From Anaerostipes sp. 992a (GTDB lineage: Bacteria; Bacillota; Clostridia; Lachnospirales; Lachnospiraceae): a stretch of DNA of 64,000 nt. Both the position numbers and the translations under genes were made by a program. Below the pieces are notes generated by a model. That model did not search any database. It was not told the origin of the DNA and worked only from the letters and a program-made list of their open reading frames with translations. Each line of letters begins with the position of its first letter. Within the stretch, counting starts at the first letter, position 1. Below, piece by piece: positions 44,310 to 52,486 of this stretch. The DNA lies in assembly GCF_001940245.1 (NCBI RefSeq), contig NZ_MJIG01000004.1, positions 1,054,001 through 1,118,000 on the forward strand. The letters are read 5' to 3'.

Positions 44310-44774
44310 TTAACTAAAATAGAGAACCCGCTGATTCGAACTTCCGCGAAATTGCAAGGTCAAATCTCTCAATTCCTCTACATAAGGACCATCGACCAAA
44401 ATATCGGCAATGCTAAGAAGCTTCTTGACCCAGATATCATCCATCTCTTCCAGCTGCTCCAATGTATACCCAGAATATACCATCACTGTCTTCCCCTTCT
44501 GCTTTATCATCTTCCCCAGCTCATATAATGGCTTAGGCTGACAAAAAGGTTCTCCACCAGAAAAAGTAATCCCAGAAAGCAGAGGATTTTCACAAAAAGC
44601 ATCAAAAATCTCCTGGATATCCACAATCTTACCTCCTTCAAATGGATGAGTCTGTGGATTATGGCATCCTTTGCAATCATGAGGACATCCCTGGGTAAAT
44701 ACTACATAGCGAATTCCCGGTCCATCTACAATGGATTCCTCTACAATTCCACTGATCCGAATCTTAGATTCCAT
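44310..44774 (-). CDS. nrdG: anaerobic ribonucleotide reductase activating enzyme
   Basis: A 154-residue radical-SAM activase. It has the cluster cysteines in FTQGCPHDCKGCHNP and GITFSGGEPFCQP. It uses SAM and a 4Fe-4S cluster to place the glycyl radical on the class III reductase. The ATG at 44774 overlaps the end of the 50-codon glycyl-radical gene by 11 bases; it has no strong ribosome site of its own, so it is probably translationally coupled. A longer frame to 44834 has no ribosome site. Confidence 0.94.
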   Translation of the reverse strand: MESKIRISGIVEESIVDGPGIRYVVFTQGCPHDCKGCHNPQTHPFEGGKIVDIQEIFDAFCENPLLSGITFSGGEPFCQPKPLYELGKMIKQKGKTVMVYSGYTLEQLEEMDDIWVKKLLSIADILVDGPYVEELRDLTLQFRGSSNQRVLYFS

Positions 44775-44916
44775 GTTTGACACGATCTCTTTCTTCTGCT
44801 CTCTTCGCATTATTAAAACGTTCTGTAGTTCCAACTAAATATCCTGTAATACGACGGATTCTGTCGAATCCAATATCCTGTCCGATTTCTTTTGTTTTCA
44901 TTTCTCTCTTTGTCAT
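44764..44916 (-). CDS. stand-alone glycyl-radical domain of anaerobic ribonucleotide reductase (split nrdD C-terminus)
   Basis: A 50-codon gene with a textbook start: GGAGG 8 bases before the ATG, 17 bases after the nrdD stop and in another frame. It begins MTKREMKTKEIGQDIGFDRI and contains RRITGYLVGT with the radical Gly at 25, followed by RFNNAKRAEERDRVKHG, which is the C-terminal tail of normal class III reductases. The upstream 752-residue NrdD lacks this motif. It should therefore supply the radical loop in trans, in the way GrcA does for pyruvate formate-lyase. It overlaps nrdG by 11 bases. Confidence 0.88.
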   Translation of the reverse strand: MTKREMKTKEIGQDIGFDRIRRITGYLVGTTERFNNAKRAEERDRVKHGI

Positions 44917-44933
44917 AACTTCATCCTCCTTAC

Positions 44934-47192
44934 TTAATGATAAATTGGTACATCCGGATACTTTTTGCGCAATTCATTTAATTTCTCAATGCTTACACTT
45001 TCTCCTGCTCTTCTTCCGCATCGCGGACATACGTCATCAATGACTCCTGTATAGCCACAAACTGGATCTCTGTCTACTGGATGATTGACAGATCCATATC
45101 CAATTCCCTGTTCCTTCATATATCGAATGACCGCTTCAAAAGCTTCCAGATTCTTACATGTATCTCCATCCAGCTCTACATAACTGATATGTCCTGCATT
45201 GGTCAGGGCATGATATGGTGCTTCAATCTGAATCTTCTCAAAAGCACGAATTGGATAATACACTGGCACGTGGAAGGAGTTTGTATAATACTCCCGATCT
45301 GTAATACCTTCCATGATTCCATACTTCTTCTGATCAATCTTAATAAATCGACCGCTCAATCCTTCTGCCGGCGTTGCTAATAATGTAAAATTAAGCCCTG
45401 TCTTCTTAGATTCTAAATCCATTCTCTGACGCATATAGCCAATAATCTCAAGACCAAGCTGCTGTGCCTCTTCACTTTCTCCATGATGCTTTCCGATCAA
45501 AGCCTTTAGTGTCTCAGCCAGACCAATAAACCCAATGCTTAAGGTTCCATGCTTTAACACCTCTGCAATGTTATCTTCATAATTTAGATGCTCAGAATCA
45601 ATCCAGATGCCTTGTCCCATCAAAAATGGATAATTACGCACCTTCTTGGTACATTGAATTTTAAAGCGGTGCATCAGCTGACGGATCACCAGCTCCATCT
45701 GTGTATCCAGCATCTTATAGAACTTTTTAATATCTCCATGTGCTTCAATTCCCAATCTTGGAAGATTGATAGAAGTAAAGCTTAAATTTCCACGTCCACA
45801 GGTAACTTCTTTTGTCTTATCATAGACATTTCCTAACACACGGGTACGGCATCCCATATAGGAAACTTCTGTATTATAATCTCCTTCTTTATAGTACTGA
45901 AGATTGTACGGTGCATCAATAAAGCTAAAGTTGGGAAATAACCGCTTCGCAGATGTCTTAATGGCCTGCTTGAATAAATCGTAATTCGGATCTCCAGGAT
46001 TAAAGTTTATTCCTTCCTTCACTTTAAAAATCTGTACCGGGAAGATCGGTGTCTCTCCACCTCCCAATCCTTTTTCGGTACATTCCAGAAGATTTCGAAT
46101 AACCATTCTTGCCTCTGGTGAAGTATCTGTTCCGTAATTAATCGAACTGAATGGCACTTGTGCCCCTGCTCTTGAATTCATCGTATTTAAGTTATGTACG
46201 AAAGCTTCCATAGCCTGATAGGTTTCTCTGTCTGTCATAGTCAATGCTTCCTTCTGTACATATCGATGTAATTCTTCCATCTGCTCTACACTCAATCCGT
46301 TTGGCATCTGCATCTGCCTGATCTCTTCTGCGATCACATCTGCATTACCCATAGTAAGTGGAGCTTTTAATTGCTCCATATATGCATCAATGGCTTCCTT
46401 ACTTTCTTCTTCTGTCATTCCAAAACGAATCTGAAAATATTGATTCATGAGATGACGATATTTCTTTTTATACGTTTTGCGTACTCCATCAGCCATTGCA
46501 TAATCAAAGTTTGGTACGCTCTGTCCGCCATGCATCTCATTCTGGTTCGCCTGAATAGCAATACATGCCAGAGCAGAATAGCTCTGAATAGAATTCGGTT
46601 CACGTAAGTTCCCATGACCTGTGGAAAAGCCATCATGAAACAGTTTGATCAGATCAATCTGACAGCATGTCTCTGTCAACATATAGAAGTCCTTGTCATG
46701 AATGTGAATATCCCCATTAATATGAGCTGCCGCAATATCCTTCGGAAGCACATAATTATCAATAAAATACTTAGATCCCTCAGAACCATACTTTAACATA
46801 GTTCCCATGGCGGTATCTGCATCGATATTGGCATTTTCACGTTTAATATCTTCATCCTTTGCGTAAGAATAGGTAAGACGTTCATAGATGTCCATCAAAT
46901 CAGATTCCGTATTGCGGATCTTTGTATGTTCTGCACGATACAGAATATAGGCCTTTGCAGTTTTCCCATAACCATATTTAATCAAAATCTGCTCTACAAA
47001 ATCCTGCACCTCTTCTACGTTGCAGATGTCCTCATTAATACAGCCGCATACCTTTTCCGTTAAAAATAACAAGTCAGTAGGTGTCATATTTTCTCCATCT
47101 ACCGCCTTGTTCGCCTGGCTCATTGCATTCAGGATCTTCACGGAATCGAAAGGAACCACGTCCCCGTTTCTCTTCTGAATCTCTCTTATCAT
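44934..47192 (-). CDS. nrdD: anaerobic ribonucleoside-triphosphate reductase, main chain (no glycyl-radical motif)
   Basis: 752 residues. The N-terminal ATP-cone (IREIQKRNGDVVPFDSVKIL, about 1-95) is the allosteric dATP/ATP domain. The barrel has TETCCQIDLIKLFHDGF and YMGCRTRVLGNVY, carrying the active-site cysteines, and NQNEMHGGQSVPNFD. The end has the zinc region VCGYTGVIDDVCPRCG (Cys 712, 722, 725), then a 27-residue tail and a stop. The RITGYL glycyl-radical loop that normally closes this protein is absent and sits on the next ORF. It reduces NTPs to dNTPs with formate. The start has only a weak ribosome site. NrdR boxes lie upstream. Confidence 0.95.
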   Translation of the reverse strand: MIREIQKRNGDVVPFDSVKILNAMSQANKAVDGENMTPTDLLFLTEKVCGCINEDICNVEEVQDFVEQILIKYGYGKTAKAYILYRAEHTKIRNTESDLMDIYERLTYSYAKDEDIKRENANIDADTAMGTMLKYGSEGSKYFIDNYVLPKDIAAAHINGDIHIHDKDFYMLTETCCQIDLIKLFHDGFSTGHGNLREPNSIQSYSALACIAIQANQNEMHGGQSVPNFDYAMADGVRKTYKKKYRHLMNQYFQIRFGMTEEESKEAIDAYMEQLKAPLTMGNADVIAEEIRQMQMPNGLSVEQMEELHRYVQKEALTMTDRETYQAMEAFVHNLNTMNSRAGAQVPFSSINYGTDTSPEARMVIRNLLECTEKGLGGGETPIFPVQIFKVKEGINFNPGDPNYDLFKQAIKTSAKRLFPNFSFIDAPYNLQYYKEGDYNTEVSYMGCRTRVLGNVYDKTKEVTCGRGNLSFTSINLPRLGIEAHGDIKKFYKMLDTQMELVIRQLMHRFKIQCTKKVRNYPFLMGQGIWIDSEHLNYEDNIAEVLKHGTLSIGFIGLAETLKALIGKHHGESEEAQQLGLEIIGYMRQRMDLESKKTGLNFTLLATPAEGLSGRFIKIDQKKYGIMEGITDREYYTNSFHVPVYYPIRAFEKIQIEAPYHALTNAGHISYVELDGDTCKNLEAFEAVIRYMKEQGIGYGSVNHPVDRDPVCGYTGVIDDVCPRCGRRAGESVSIEKLNELRKKYPDVPIYH

Positions 47193-47213
47193 GTTTCATC
47201 ATATACCTTTCAT

Positions 47214-47261
47214 AATATATATGTTGTGTAGGATTTATGCATCTTCCACAACATCTTGTGG
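47214..47261. promoter_or_regulatory. tandem NrdR boxes
   Basis: CCACAACATCTTGTGG (47246-47261) fits the NrdR palindrome on both halves. AATATATATGTTGTGT (47214-47229) fits one half well. Their centres are 32 bases apart, three helical turns, the usual NrdR pairing. They lie just downstream of the -10 box, where a repressor blocks nrdD transcription when dATP is high. Confidence 0.7.
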
Positions 47262-47263
47262 TT

Positions 47264-47292
47264 ATTATACCTCTAAACTATTTATAATGCAA
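47264..47292 (-). promoter_or_regulatory. promoter of the nrdD operon
   Basis: Minus strand: TTGCAT (47287-47292), 17-base spacer, perfect TATAAT (47264-47269). The -35 is weak. NrdR boxes follow directly. Confidence 0.6.
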
Positions 47293-47369
47293 GCACTTCT
47301 ATAGAAATGACATCAGGAATTTCTTTTCACATACTATACACATCTATTTCACATGTATTGCACATGCAA

Positions 47370-47401
47370 TTATCCACATATCCACATTTTAGTGTGGATA
47401 T
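47370..47401. promoter_or_regulatory. cluster of DnaA-box-like sites / hairpin
   Basis: TTATCCACA (47370-47378) is a perfect DnaA box. ATATCCACA (47378-47386) and its inverted copy (47393-47401) match 8 of 9. The last two form a 9-bp stem with a 6-base loop. They lie about 80 bases upstream of the nrdD -35. Whether DnaA binds is unknown; the inverted pair may simply be a hairpin. Confidence 0.4.
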
Positions 47402-47424
47402 ATAATTTTTTATTCTATCCTGTG

Positions 47425-47775
47425 CGGGTTTCTTTGACTATGGGATAGTGAGTGAGAACGAAATCATTCTGGTCAGCAATCAGGCTACGGAGCTTCCAAA
47501 CCTGATACATGTTTTCTCTTGTTCTACATCAGGACAGACGAAAATCTTATCTCTCGTCCAGGGACAAATGGGGAGAAGCTTGCTTAAGAACCATTTGCAG
47601 ATGGGCGGCATATAAGATTTTCGTCTGGTCCCTACCACGAGAGCGCTAAAAGCGAAGCGGCTGTGGCGAGTGGCAAAAACGCAAAGCATGTTAGGGATTG
47701 TTAAGCTCTGGAAACCTGATTGCCGGCTGAAATAATTCCGTTCTCATCGCTTGCATCTGTATTCCAGAAAACCCG
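47425..47775. repeat. 350-bp imperfect palindrome (MITE-like element or structured RNA)
   Basis: The left and right ends (from CGGGTTT at 47425 and to AAACCCG at 47775) are imperfect inverted repeats over about 90 bases each, with blocks TGAGAACG, GCAATCAGG and GAGCTT shared in order. Near the centre CAGACGAAAATCTTAT and its exact complement pair over 16 bases, enclosing a CAAATGG/CCATTTG hairpin. A 69-codon minus-strand ORF (47480-47689) inside it has no credible start and looks spurious. Base composition is more GC-rich than the flanks. No clear target-site duplication is visible. Confidence 0.65.
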
Positions 47776-47797
47776 TATTTTACAGAGTAATTATTTA

Positions 47798-47844
47798 CAA
47801 AAATCCAGCAAAAGAACCATAATATAGATTCTTTGCTGGATTTT
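47798..47844 (-). terminator. terminator after the pyrophosphatase gene
   Basis: Minus strand: AAAATCCAGCAAAGAA pairs with TTCTTTTGCTGGATTTT (one bulge) around a 12-base loop, ending in TTTTTG. Confidence 0.75.
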
Positions 47845-47885
47845 CTAAATATCCTCTCCAAAAGGATGTTATAATATAAAACTTC

Positions 47886-49535
47886 TTATCCTAATTTCTG
47901 AAATGCTACCAGTAAGTTTGGAATCAGCTGTTTCTTACGGGAAACTACGCCTGGAAGATATGCTTCCTGTCCCTGGATTTCTGTTGCAAAAGCAGTCGTC
48001 ACTACTTCCTCTGTATTAGCACCATACATCAGTAAATAGGTGCTTTCTTCAAGGATATTTGTCATCATGAAGAATACCATATCCAGTTTCTGAGAAACCG
48101 CTAGTTCTGGTAAATATGGAACTACTGTTTCTTTAATATTTCCCAACTCTTCTGTACTCATGGAATTGATCTGTCCTACTCCGAACTTAATATCTCCTGC
48201 ATTGAATTTCTTGAAATCCTGAGAACAGATTTCTGCAGCAGTCTTTCCTTTCAGATCACTTCCTGCCGTAAACATATCGGTTGCATACTGCTCAATATCG
48301 ATTTCTGCAATCTTAGCCAGCATTTCTGCAGTAGTTTTATCCACTGGTGTACAGGTTGGAGAACGGAACATCAGAGTATCAGAAAGAATTGCTGATACTA
48401 ATAAGCCTGCAATTGGTTTTGTAATCTCTACTCCGTGCTCATGATACAGCTGTGTAATAATGGTTGCTGTACATCCCACCGGCTGATTTCGGAAAAAGAT
48501 TGGTCCCATTGTCTCTAAACTTCCCAATTTATGATGATCGATGATTTCGATGATATTTCCTTCCTCCAGACCATCTACAGCCTGAGAAGCTTCGTTATGA
48601 TCCACTAAGATGACTTTTCTACGATCGAACTCTAACAGACGACGACGAGAAGCAAAGCCTTCAAACTGATTATTTGTATTCAGTACTGGATAATAACGGA
48701 AACGGCTCTTTGTCATAATCTTCTGCACTTCTTCAATCAATTCACTTTGATAGATACAGCTGATTTTTTCTTTTGGTGTCATAAAATATTCGCATGGGAG
48801 ACTGTGGCTGATCAATCGGCTTGCAATAAAGGTATCATGAGGAGTTGTAATAATATCACAGTGTTTTTCCTTTGCCAGTGTAATAATGGTATTAGATACC
48901 TCTGTGCCCATACATACGATCAATAATCTTGCTCCGGCTTCGATAGAACAGAACTGGGAATCGTAACGGTTTCCAATGATCACTACATCGCCTGATTCAA
49001 TAAATTTTTCCATTAAATCCGGATTGGCAGCAGACACCAGTACCTTACCTGAATCCACACAGCTGTCCATATTTCCAACAACCAGTTCTCCATCTAAGGT
49101 TTCTACAATATTCTTATATGGTGTCTTGGCTTTTGATAATACCTTATTATCATAAACGTCCATATCGGAATACGTAATATCACTGGCAGTAATAATTCCC
49201 TTTAAGGTTCTATCTTCTTCCAAGATTGGCAGAGTTACGATTTTCTGATCTCTCATCATATCCCATGCCTTTTTTAAGGACGTCTTATCATCAATCGGAT
49301 CCACCGTATGCAATGGGATATCCACCATTCTTGGATAAATATCTGTTAATAGCTCTGGTTCCTTTACCCCAAAATGATCCAATACAAATCTGGTCTCTGG
49401 GCTTACAGCTCCTAATCTCTTCGCTTTGTAGCACTTATCTTCACTTGTTTCATTTTTCAGATGAGCATATGCCAAAGCGGAACAGATGGAATCAGTATCC
49501 GGATTTTTGTGTCCAATAATGTAAGTACTTTTCAT
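47886..49535 (-). CDS. ppaC: manganese-dependent inorganic pyrophosphatase with CBS and DRTGG domains
   Basis: 549 residues. The DHH domain has IIGHKNPDTDSICSALAYAH at the N-terminus and IIEIIDHHKLG in the middle, supplying the Mn ligands. Between them about 240 residues form two CBS motifs (around 75-125 and 255-300) flanking a DRTGG domain. The DHHA2 domain follows, with ILSDTLMFRSPT. CBS-PPases hydrolyse pyrophosphate and are controlled by AMP/ADP/ATP and often by diadenosine polyphosphates. The ATG at 49535 is the family start; an ATG eight codons earlier overlaps the histidine-kinase gene. It lies 10 bases after the kinase stop. Confidence 0.93.
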   Translation of the reverse strand: MKSTYIIGHKNPDTDSICSALAYAHLKNETSEDKCYKAKRLGAVSPETRFVLDHFGVKEPELLTDIYPRMVDIPLHTVDPIDDKTSLKKAWDMMRDQKIVTLPILEEDRTLKGIITASDITYSDMDVYDNKVLSKAKTPYKNIVETLDGELVVGNMDSCVDSGKVLVSAANPDLMEKFIESGDVVIIGNRYDSQFCSIEAGARLLIVCMGTEVSNTIITLAKEKHCDIITTPHDTFIASRLISHSLPCEYFMTPKEKISCIYQSELIEEVQKIMTKSRFRYYPVLNTNNQFEGFASRRRLLEFDRRKVILVDHNEASQAVDGLEEGNIIEIIDHHKLGSLETMGPIFFRNQPVGCTATIITQLYHEHGVEITKPIAGLLVSAILSDTLMFRSPTCTPVDKTTAEMLAKIAEIDIEQYATDMFTAGSDLKGKTAAEICSQDFKKFNAGDIKFGVGQINSMSTEELGNIKETVVPYLPELAVSQKLDMVFFMMTNILEESTYLLMYGANTEEVVTTAFATEIQGQEAYLPGVVSRKKQLIPNLLVAFQKLG

Positions 49536-49545
49536 TTTTTTCTTC

Positions 49546-50691
49546 TCACTCCTTCTCATTGTTTGTTTCCATATACGGCAATGTCACAATAAACTCCGTA
49601 TATCTTTCATTGCTGACCGCCTGAATCATTCCACCATGCAGCTCTACAATTTCTTTGGCAATTGCAAGTCCCAGACCTGCCCCACCAGTATTCGTAGATC
49701 TGGCTTCATCCAGACGATAAAACTTTTCAAATAAATGATTTAATTTATGTTCCGCAATCTCTTTTCCTTGATTGCGTACTGTAATACGTACAGTCTGATC
49801 ACTGGTCTTTGCAATTACATCAATAGGCGTTTCCTCATAGCTGTACGATATTGCATTCCGAAATAAATTATCGAATACACGTGCCATGCGTTCTGCATCC
49901 ACAAAGAGTTCGATATCTTCTTCTATGTGTACACGGCACACAATATTCTTCTCCTTGAATACCGGATAGAATTCATCCACCAGCTGCTCCAGCAACATAT
50001 TCAATGATATCTGCTGTCTCTCCAACGTAATATTCTGAAGATTGTATCTGGTAATTTCAAAAAACTCATTGATCAACTCTCCCAGACGCTTTGCCTTCTC
50101 CAGAGAAATTCCTGTATACTTGGCCCTTTGCGCAAGAGGCATATCCGGTGCTTCATCCAAAAGACTTAGATACGCAACAATGGACGTTAATGGTGTCTTC
50201 AGATCATGTGCCAGATAAACCACCAGGTCATTTTTCCGCTGTTCACTCTGGGCTGCTGCATAACGCTGATCTCTTAAGTTATTCTTGATCGTGTTCATCT
50301 GCACCTCTAAAGGCTGCAGCTCCTCCGGCAGTTTAATAAGCTCTGAAGAGTCATTCAAGATCATATCAATACCCTTTCCTACTTCATCCAAATAATCCGT
50401 AAATTTACTCATTCCCAGATAGAAGCTGATCAGATACATTATAATGAACATGCACGTTAATATCATTGTTTTATTCTTCCAGAAAATTGTCCGATATACT
50501 AAAATCGCACTTTCTTCATCCATATGAAGATTCTGGAACAGAGAAACCATCAGGTTTGCAAAAGGCTCTTGAAAAATACCATCGATCAATACCGAATAGA
50601 TACAATATCCGATAAAAGCAATGATGCTGGTAATTCCTATGGTCTGAAGCATAATTTTTAATTTTAAAGAGCGGTACTTATTATTCTTCAA
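49546..50691 (-). CDS. sensor histidine kinase, VanS-like
   Basis: 381 residues. Two membrane helices (MLQTIGITSIIAFIGYCIYS and MILTCMFIIMYLISFYLGM) flank a short extracellular loop of about 45 residues. A linker, the H-box YLAHDLKTPLTSIVAYLSLL, the N-box FDNLFRNAISYSYE and the G-box NTGGAGLGLAIAKEIVELHG follow. The start is a TTG at 50691 overlapping the regulator gene by 11 bases, with GGGA upstream. It pairs with the adjacent response regulator. Layout and spacing resemble VanS, but no van resistance genes are near. Confidence 0.9.
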   Translation of the reverse strand: MKNNKYRSLKLKIMLQTIGITSIIAFIGYCIYSVLIDGIFQEPFANLMVSLFQNLHMDEESAILVYRTIFWKNKTMILTCMFIIMYLISFYLGMSKFTDYLDEVGKGIDMILNDSSELIKLPEELQPLEVQMNTIKNNLRDQRYAAAQSEQRKNDLVVYLAHDLKTPLTSIVAYLSLLDEAPDMPLAQRAKYTGISLEKAKRLGELINEFFEITRYNLQNITLERQQISLNMLLEQLVDEFYPVFKEKNIVCRVHIEEDIELFVDAERMARVFDNLFRNAISYSYEETPIDVIAKTSDQTVRITVRNQGKEIAEHKLNHLFEKFYRLDEARSTNTGGAGLGLAIAKEIVELHGGMIQAVSNERYTEFIVTLPYMETNNEKE

Positions 50692-51379
50692 TCTTATATC
50701 CCACTCCCCACACGGTCTTGATCAGTTCCCGATGTCCCATAACCGCACCTAACTTTTCTCTCAAATGCCTAATATGCACCATAACCGTATTATTATTATT
50801 CTTAAAATACTTTTCCTTCCACACCTGTTCGAACAGATTCTCTGAGCTGATCACCTTCCCCTTCTTGGAAATCAGAATCCACAATATATTAAATTCAATT
50901 GGTGTCAGTGTAATTTCAACATCACCATACATACACTGATGCGTATTCTTATTCAATGTCAGCCCTGCGATTTCCAGGATATTCTGCTCCTCCCGGTTAC
51001 TGGCATCGTTATATCTGGTATAACGGCGAAGCTGGGCTTTGACCCTTGCCATTAATTCCAGAGGTTCAAACGGCTTCTCAATATAATCATCCGCCCCCAG
51101 CGTAAGACCATTGATCTTATCCATAGAACCAGTTTTCGCAGTCAGCATCACGACTGGAAAAGTATATGTCTTTCGAATCTCATTTAGCAATGTAAAGCCA
51201 TCGATATCGGGAAGCATAACATCTAAAATAGCCAGATCAATGTTATGCTCCTTGATGCATTGCAACACTTCTTTTCCATTATAAAATTTATAAACATTAA
51301 AATTCTCATTCTTTAAATACAATTCTACAAAATCAGCGATTTCCTTCTCATCATCTACCACTAATATATTCTTACCCAT
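50681..51379 (-). CDS. OmpR/PhoB-family response regulator, VanR-like
   Basis: 232 residues. The receiver domain has ILVVDDEKEIADFVELYLK, the phospho-Asp in LAILDVMLPDIDG and the Lys in VVMLTAKTG. The C-terminal winged helix (LTPIEFNILWILISKKGKVI) ends VWGVGYKIEE. The ATG at 51379 has AGGAG 7 bases upstream; the longer frame runs into the preceding gene. Target genes are not evident. It is cotranscribed with the kinase. Confidence 0.93.
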   Translation of the reverse strand: MGKNILVVDDEKEIADFVELYLKNENFNVYKFYNGKEVLQCIKEHNIDLAILDVMLPDIDGFTLLNEIRKTYTFPVVMLTAKTGSMDKINGLTLGADDYIEKPFEPLELMARVKAQLRRYTRYNDASNREEQNILEIAGLTLNKNTHQCMYGDVEITLTPIEFNILWILISKKGKVISSENLFEQVWKEKYFKNNNNTVMVHIRHLREKLGAVMGHRELIKTVWGVGYKIEE

Positions 51380-51408
51380 ACGTTTTCTCCTTCGCATCTG
51401 CTTTCGGA

Positions 51409-52443
51409 CTAATCCCTTTTTCCCCCATGAATGACCGAAAAATGTTGTTTCTCCTTCCGGTCTTCCCATCTGCTATAACCTTTAAGATGAAAGAGGGGCG
51501 TATGCCAATACATCTCATCTATGCACTTCCAAAATTCGAGTTTTTCTTCTTCTGTAAAATCAGCAATCTTAAGCTGCAGCTTGTTCCTAAGCTCTTCCAT
51601 AGTATCACCATTTTGAATATAAATTAAAATGGTTTTTACAAGAACAGTTGCCGGAATGACTTCTTTGTAAATCTTCGTCAGGCAAAAGGACAGCATCTCT
51701 TTGGTTCCTTTCCAGTTCCCAATTCCATTCATTCTGCCGATCAATCTGGCATCCTCCATGGAAATTCGATGAAAGGCCCGACTTTGATCTTCAAACCAAC
51801 CCTCAAATATACGATTCCGATTCTTCACCTCATAAGATTCCAAATAGCACATTTCTGTCTTCGTATTTTTCAAGACCCCGAGAAAGCTCCAGAACTCCAT
51901 TCTTCCAACTAAAAATTCATGCATAAAGTGAGAAGAAATTTCCTCTCCACCCTCTTCTAGTATATCACATAAATGTGGAAATTCTATGATTCCACATTGA
52001 TATAAAATACCTTTTACCGCATATTCCAGTTCCTGCAAGTGCTGAATCTGCTTCATCGAAGATCTGCTTTTCAGATAAAAATAAAAATTTGCTCTTGCAT
52101 CTTCATTTATGGTTATTCTTTTCTCTTTATGATCGTATTGAATCAGTCCCAGCTTCTCCAACGATACTATATTCCTTTGATCCGTATAAGAAAGATCGAG
52201 CTTTTTTCCGATATTCCATATCTGAAATAATAAATCGATATCACATTGGGACAAAAGCAGAATCAGCTTCTCTGGATGTTGTCCTAAATACTGTTCCAGA
52301 AACGCAGATAATTCCATCAGAGATTCTTTCCATAACTCCTCTGCCATCAATCGCTGACAGAGCAGCAGAAGATTATCCTGCGAATTTAGTTTTAACATCT
52401 GTTCCCAGGTCTTATCGCTGGAAATCCGTTCTACGATTGCCAC
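51409..52443 (-). CDS. conserved protein of unknown function upstream of the two-component system
   Basis: A 344-residue soluble, helix-rich protein. It starts at a GTG (52443) with GGAGG 7 bases upstream. The N-terminal 120 residues look like a helical wing (LLLLCQRLMAEELWKESLME). The C-terminus has DEMYWHTPLFHLKGYSR, a pattern also seen in proteins with SEC-C tails, though no CxC-HC zinc motif follows. I do not recognise the family. It lies 29 bases upstream of the response regulator and 43 bases after the purine permease. Confidence 0.55.
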   Translation of the reverse strand: MAIVERISSDKTWEQMLKLNSQDNLLLLCQRLMAEELWKESLMELSAFLEQYLGQHPEKLILLLSQCDIDLLFQIWNIGKKLDLSYTDQRNIVSLEKLGLIQYDHKEKRITINEDARANFYFYLKSRSSMKQIQHLQELEYAVKGILYQCGIIEFPHLCDILEEGGEEISSHFMHEFLVGRMEFWSFLGVLKNTKTEMCYLESYEVKNRNRIFEGWFEDQSRAFHRISMEDARLIGRMNGIGNWKGTKEMLSFCLTKIYKEVIPATVLVKTILIYIQNGDTMEELRNKLQLKIADFTEEEKLEFWKCIDEMYWHTPLFHLKGYSRWEDRKEKQHFSVIHGGKRD

Positions 52444-52486
52444 TGATCGCCCTCCTGTTTTTTCTGCGGCACTGTGCCTGATTTTC

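Noticed and set aside
44764-44936. Assembly frameshift as the reason for the short glycyl-radical ORF
   Set aside because: The main nrdD ends with a stop, then a 17-base gap with a strong ribosome site and ATG. One indel would not create this, so a real separate gene is preferred.
47370-47401. Replication origin
   Set aside because: Only three DnaA-box-like sites and no dnaA, dnaN or AT-rich unwinding region nearby.
47480-47689. 69-codon minus-strand ORF inside the palindrome
   Set aside because: Composition and lack of a ribosome site suggest a chance frame within a repeat element; the inverted-repeat structure explains the sequence better.
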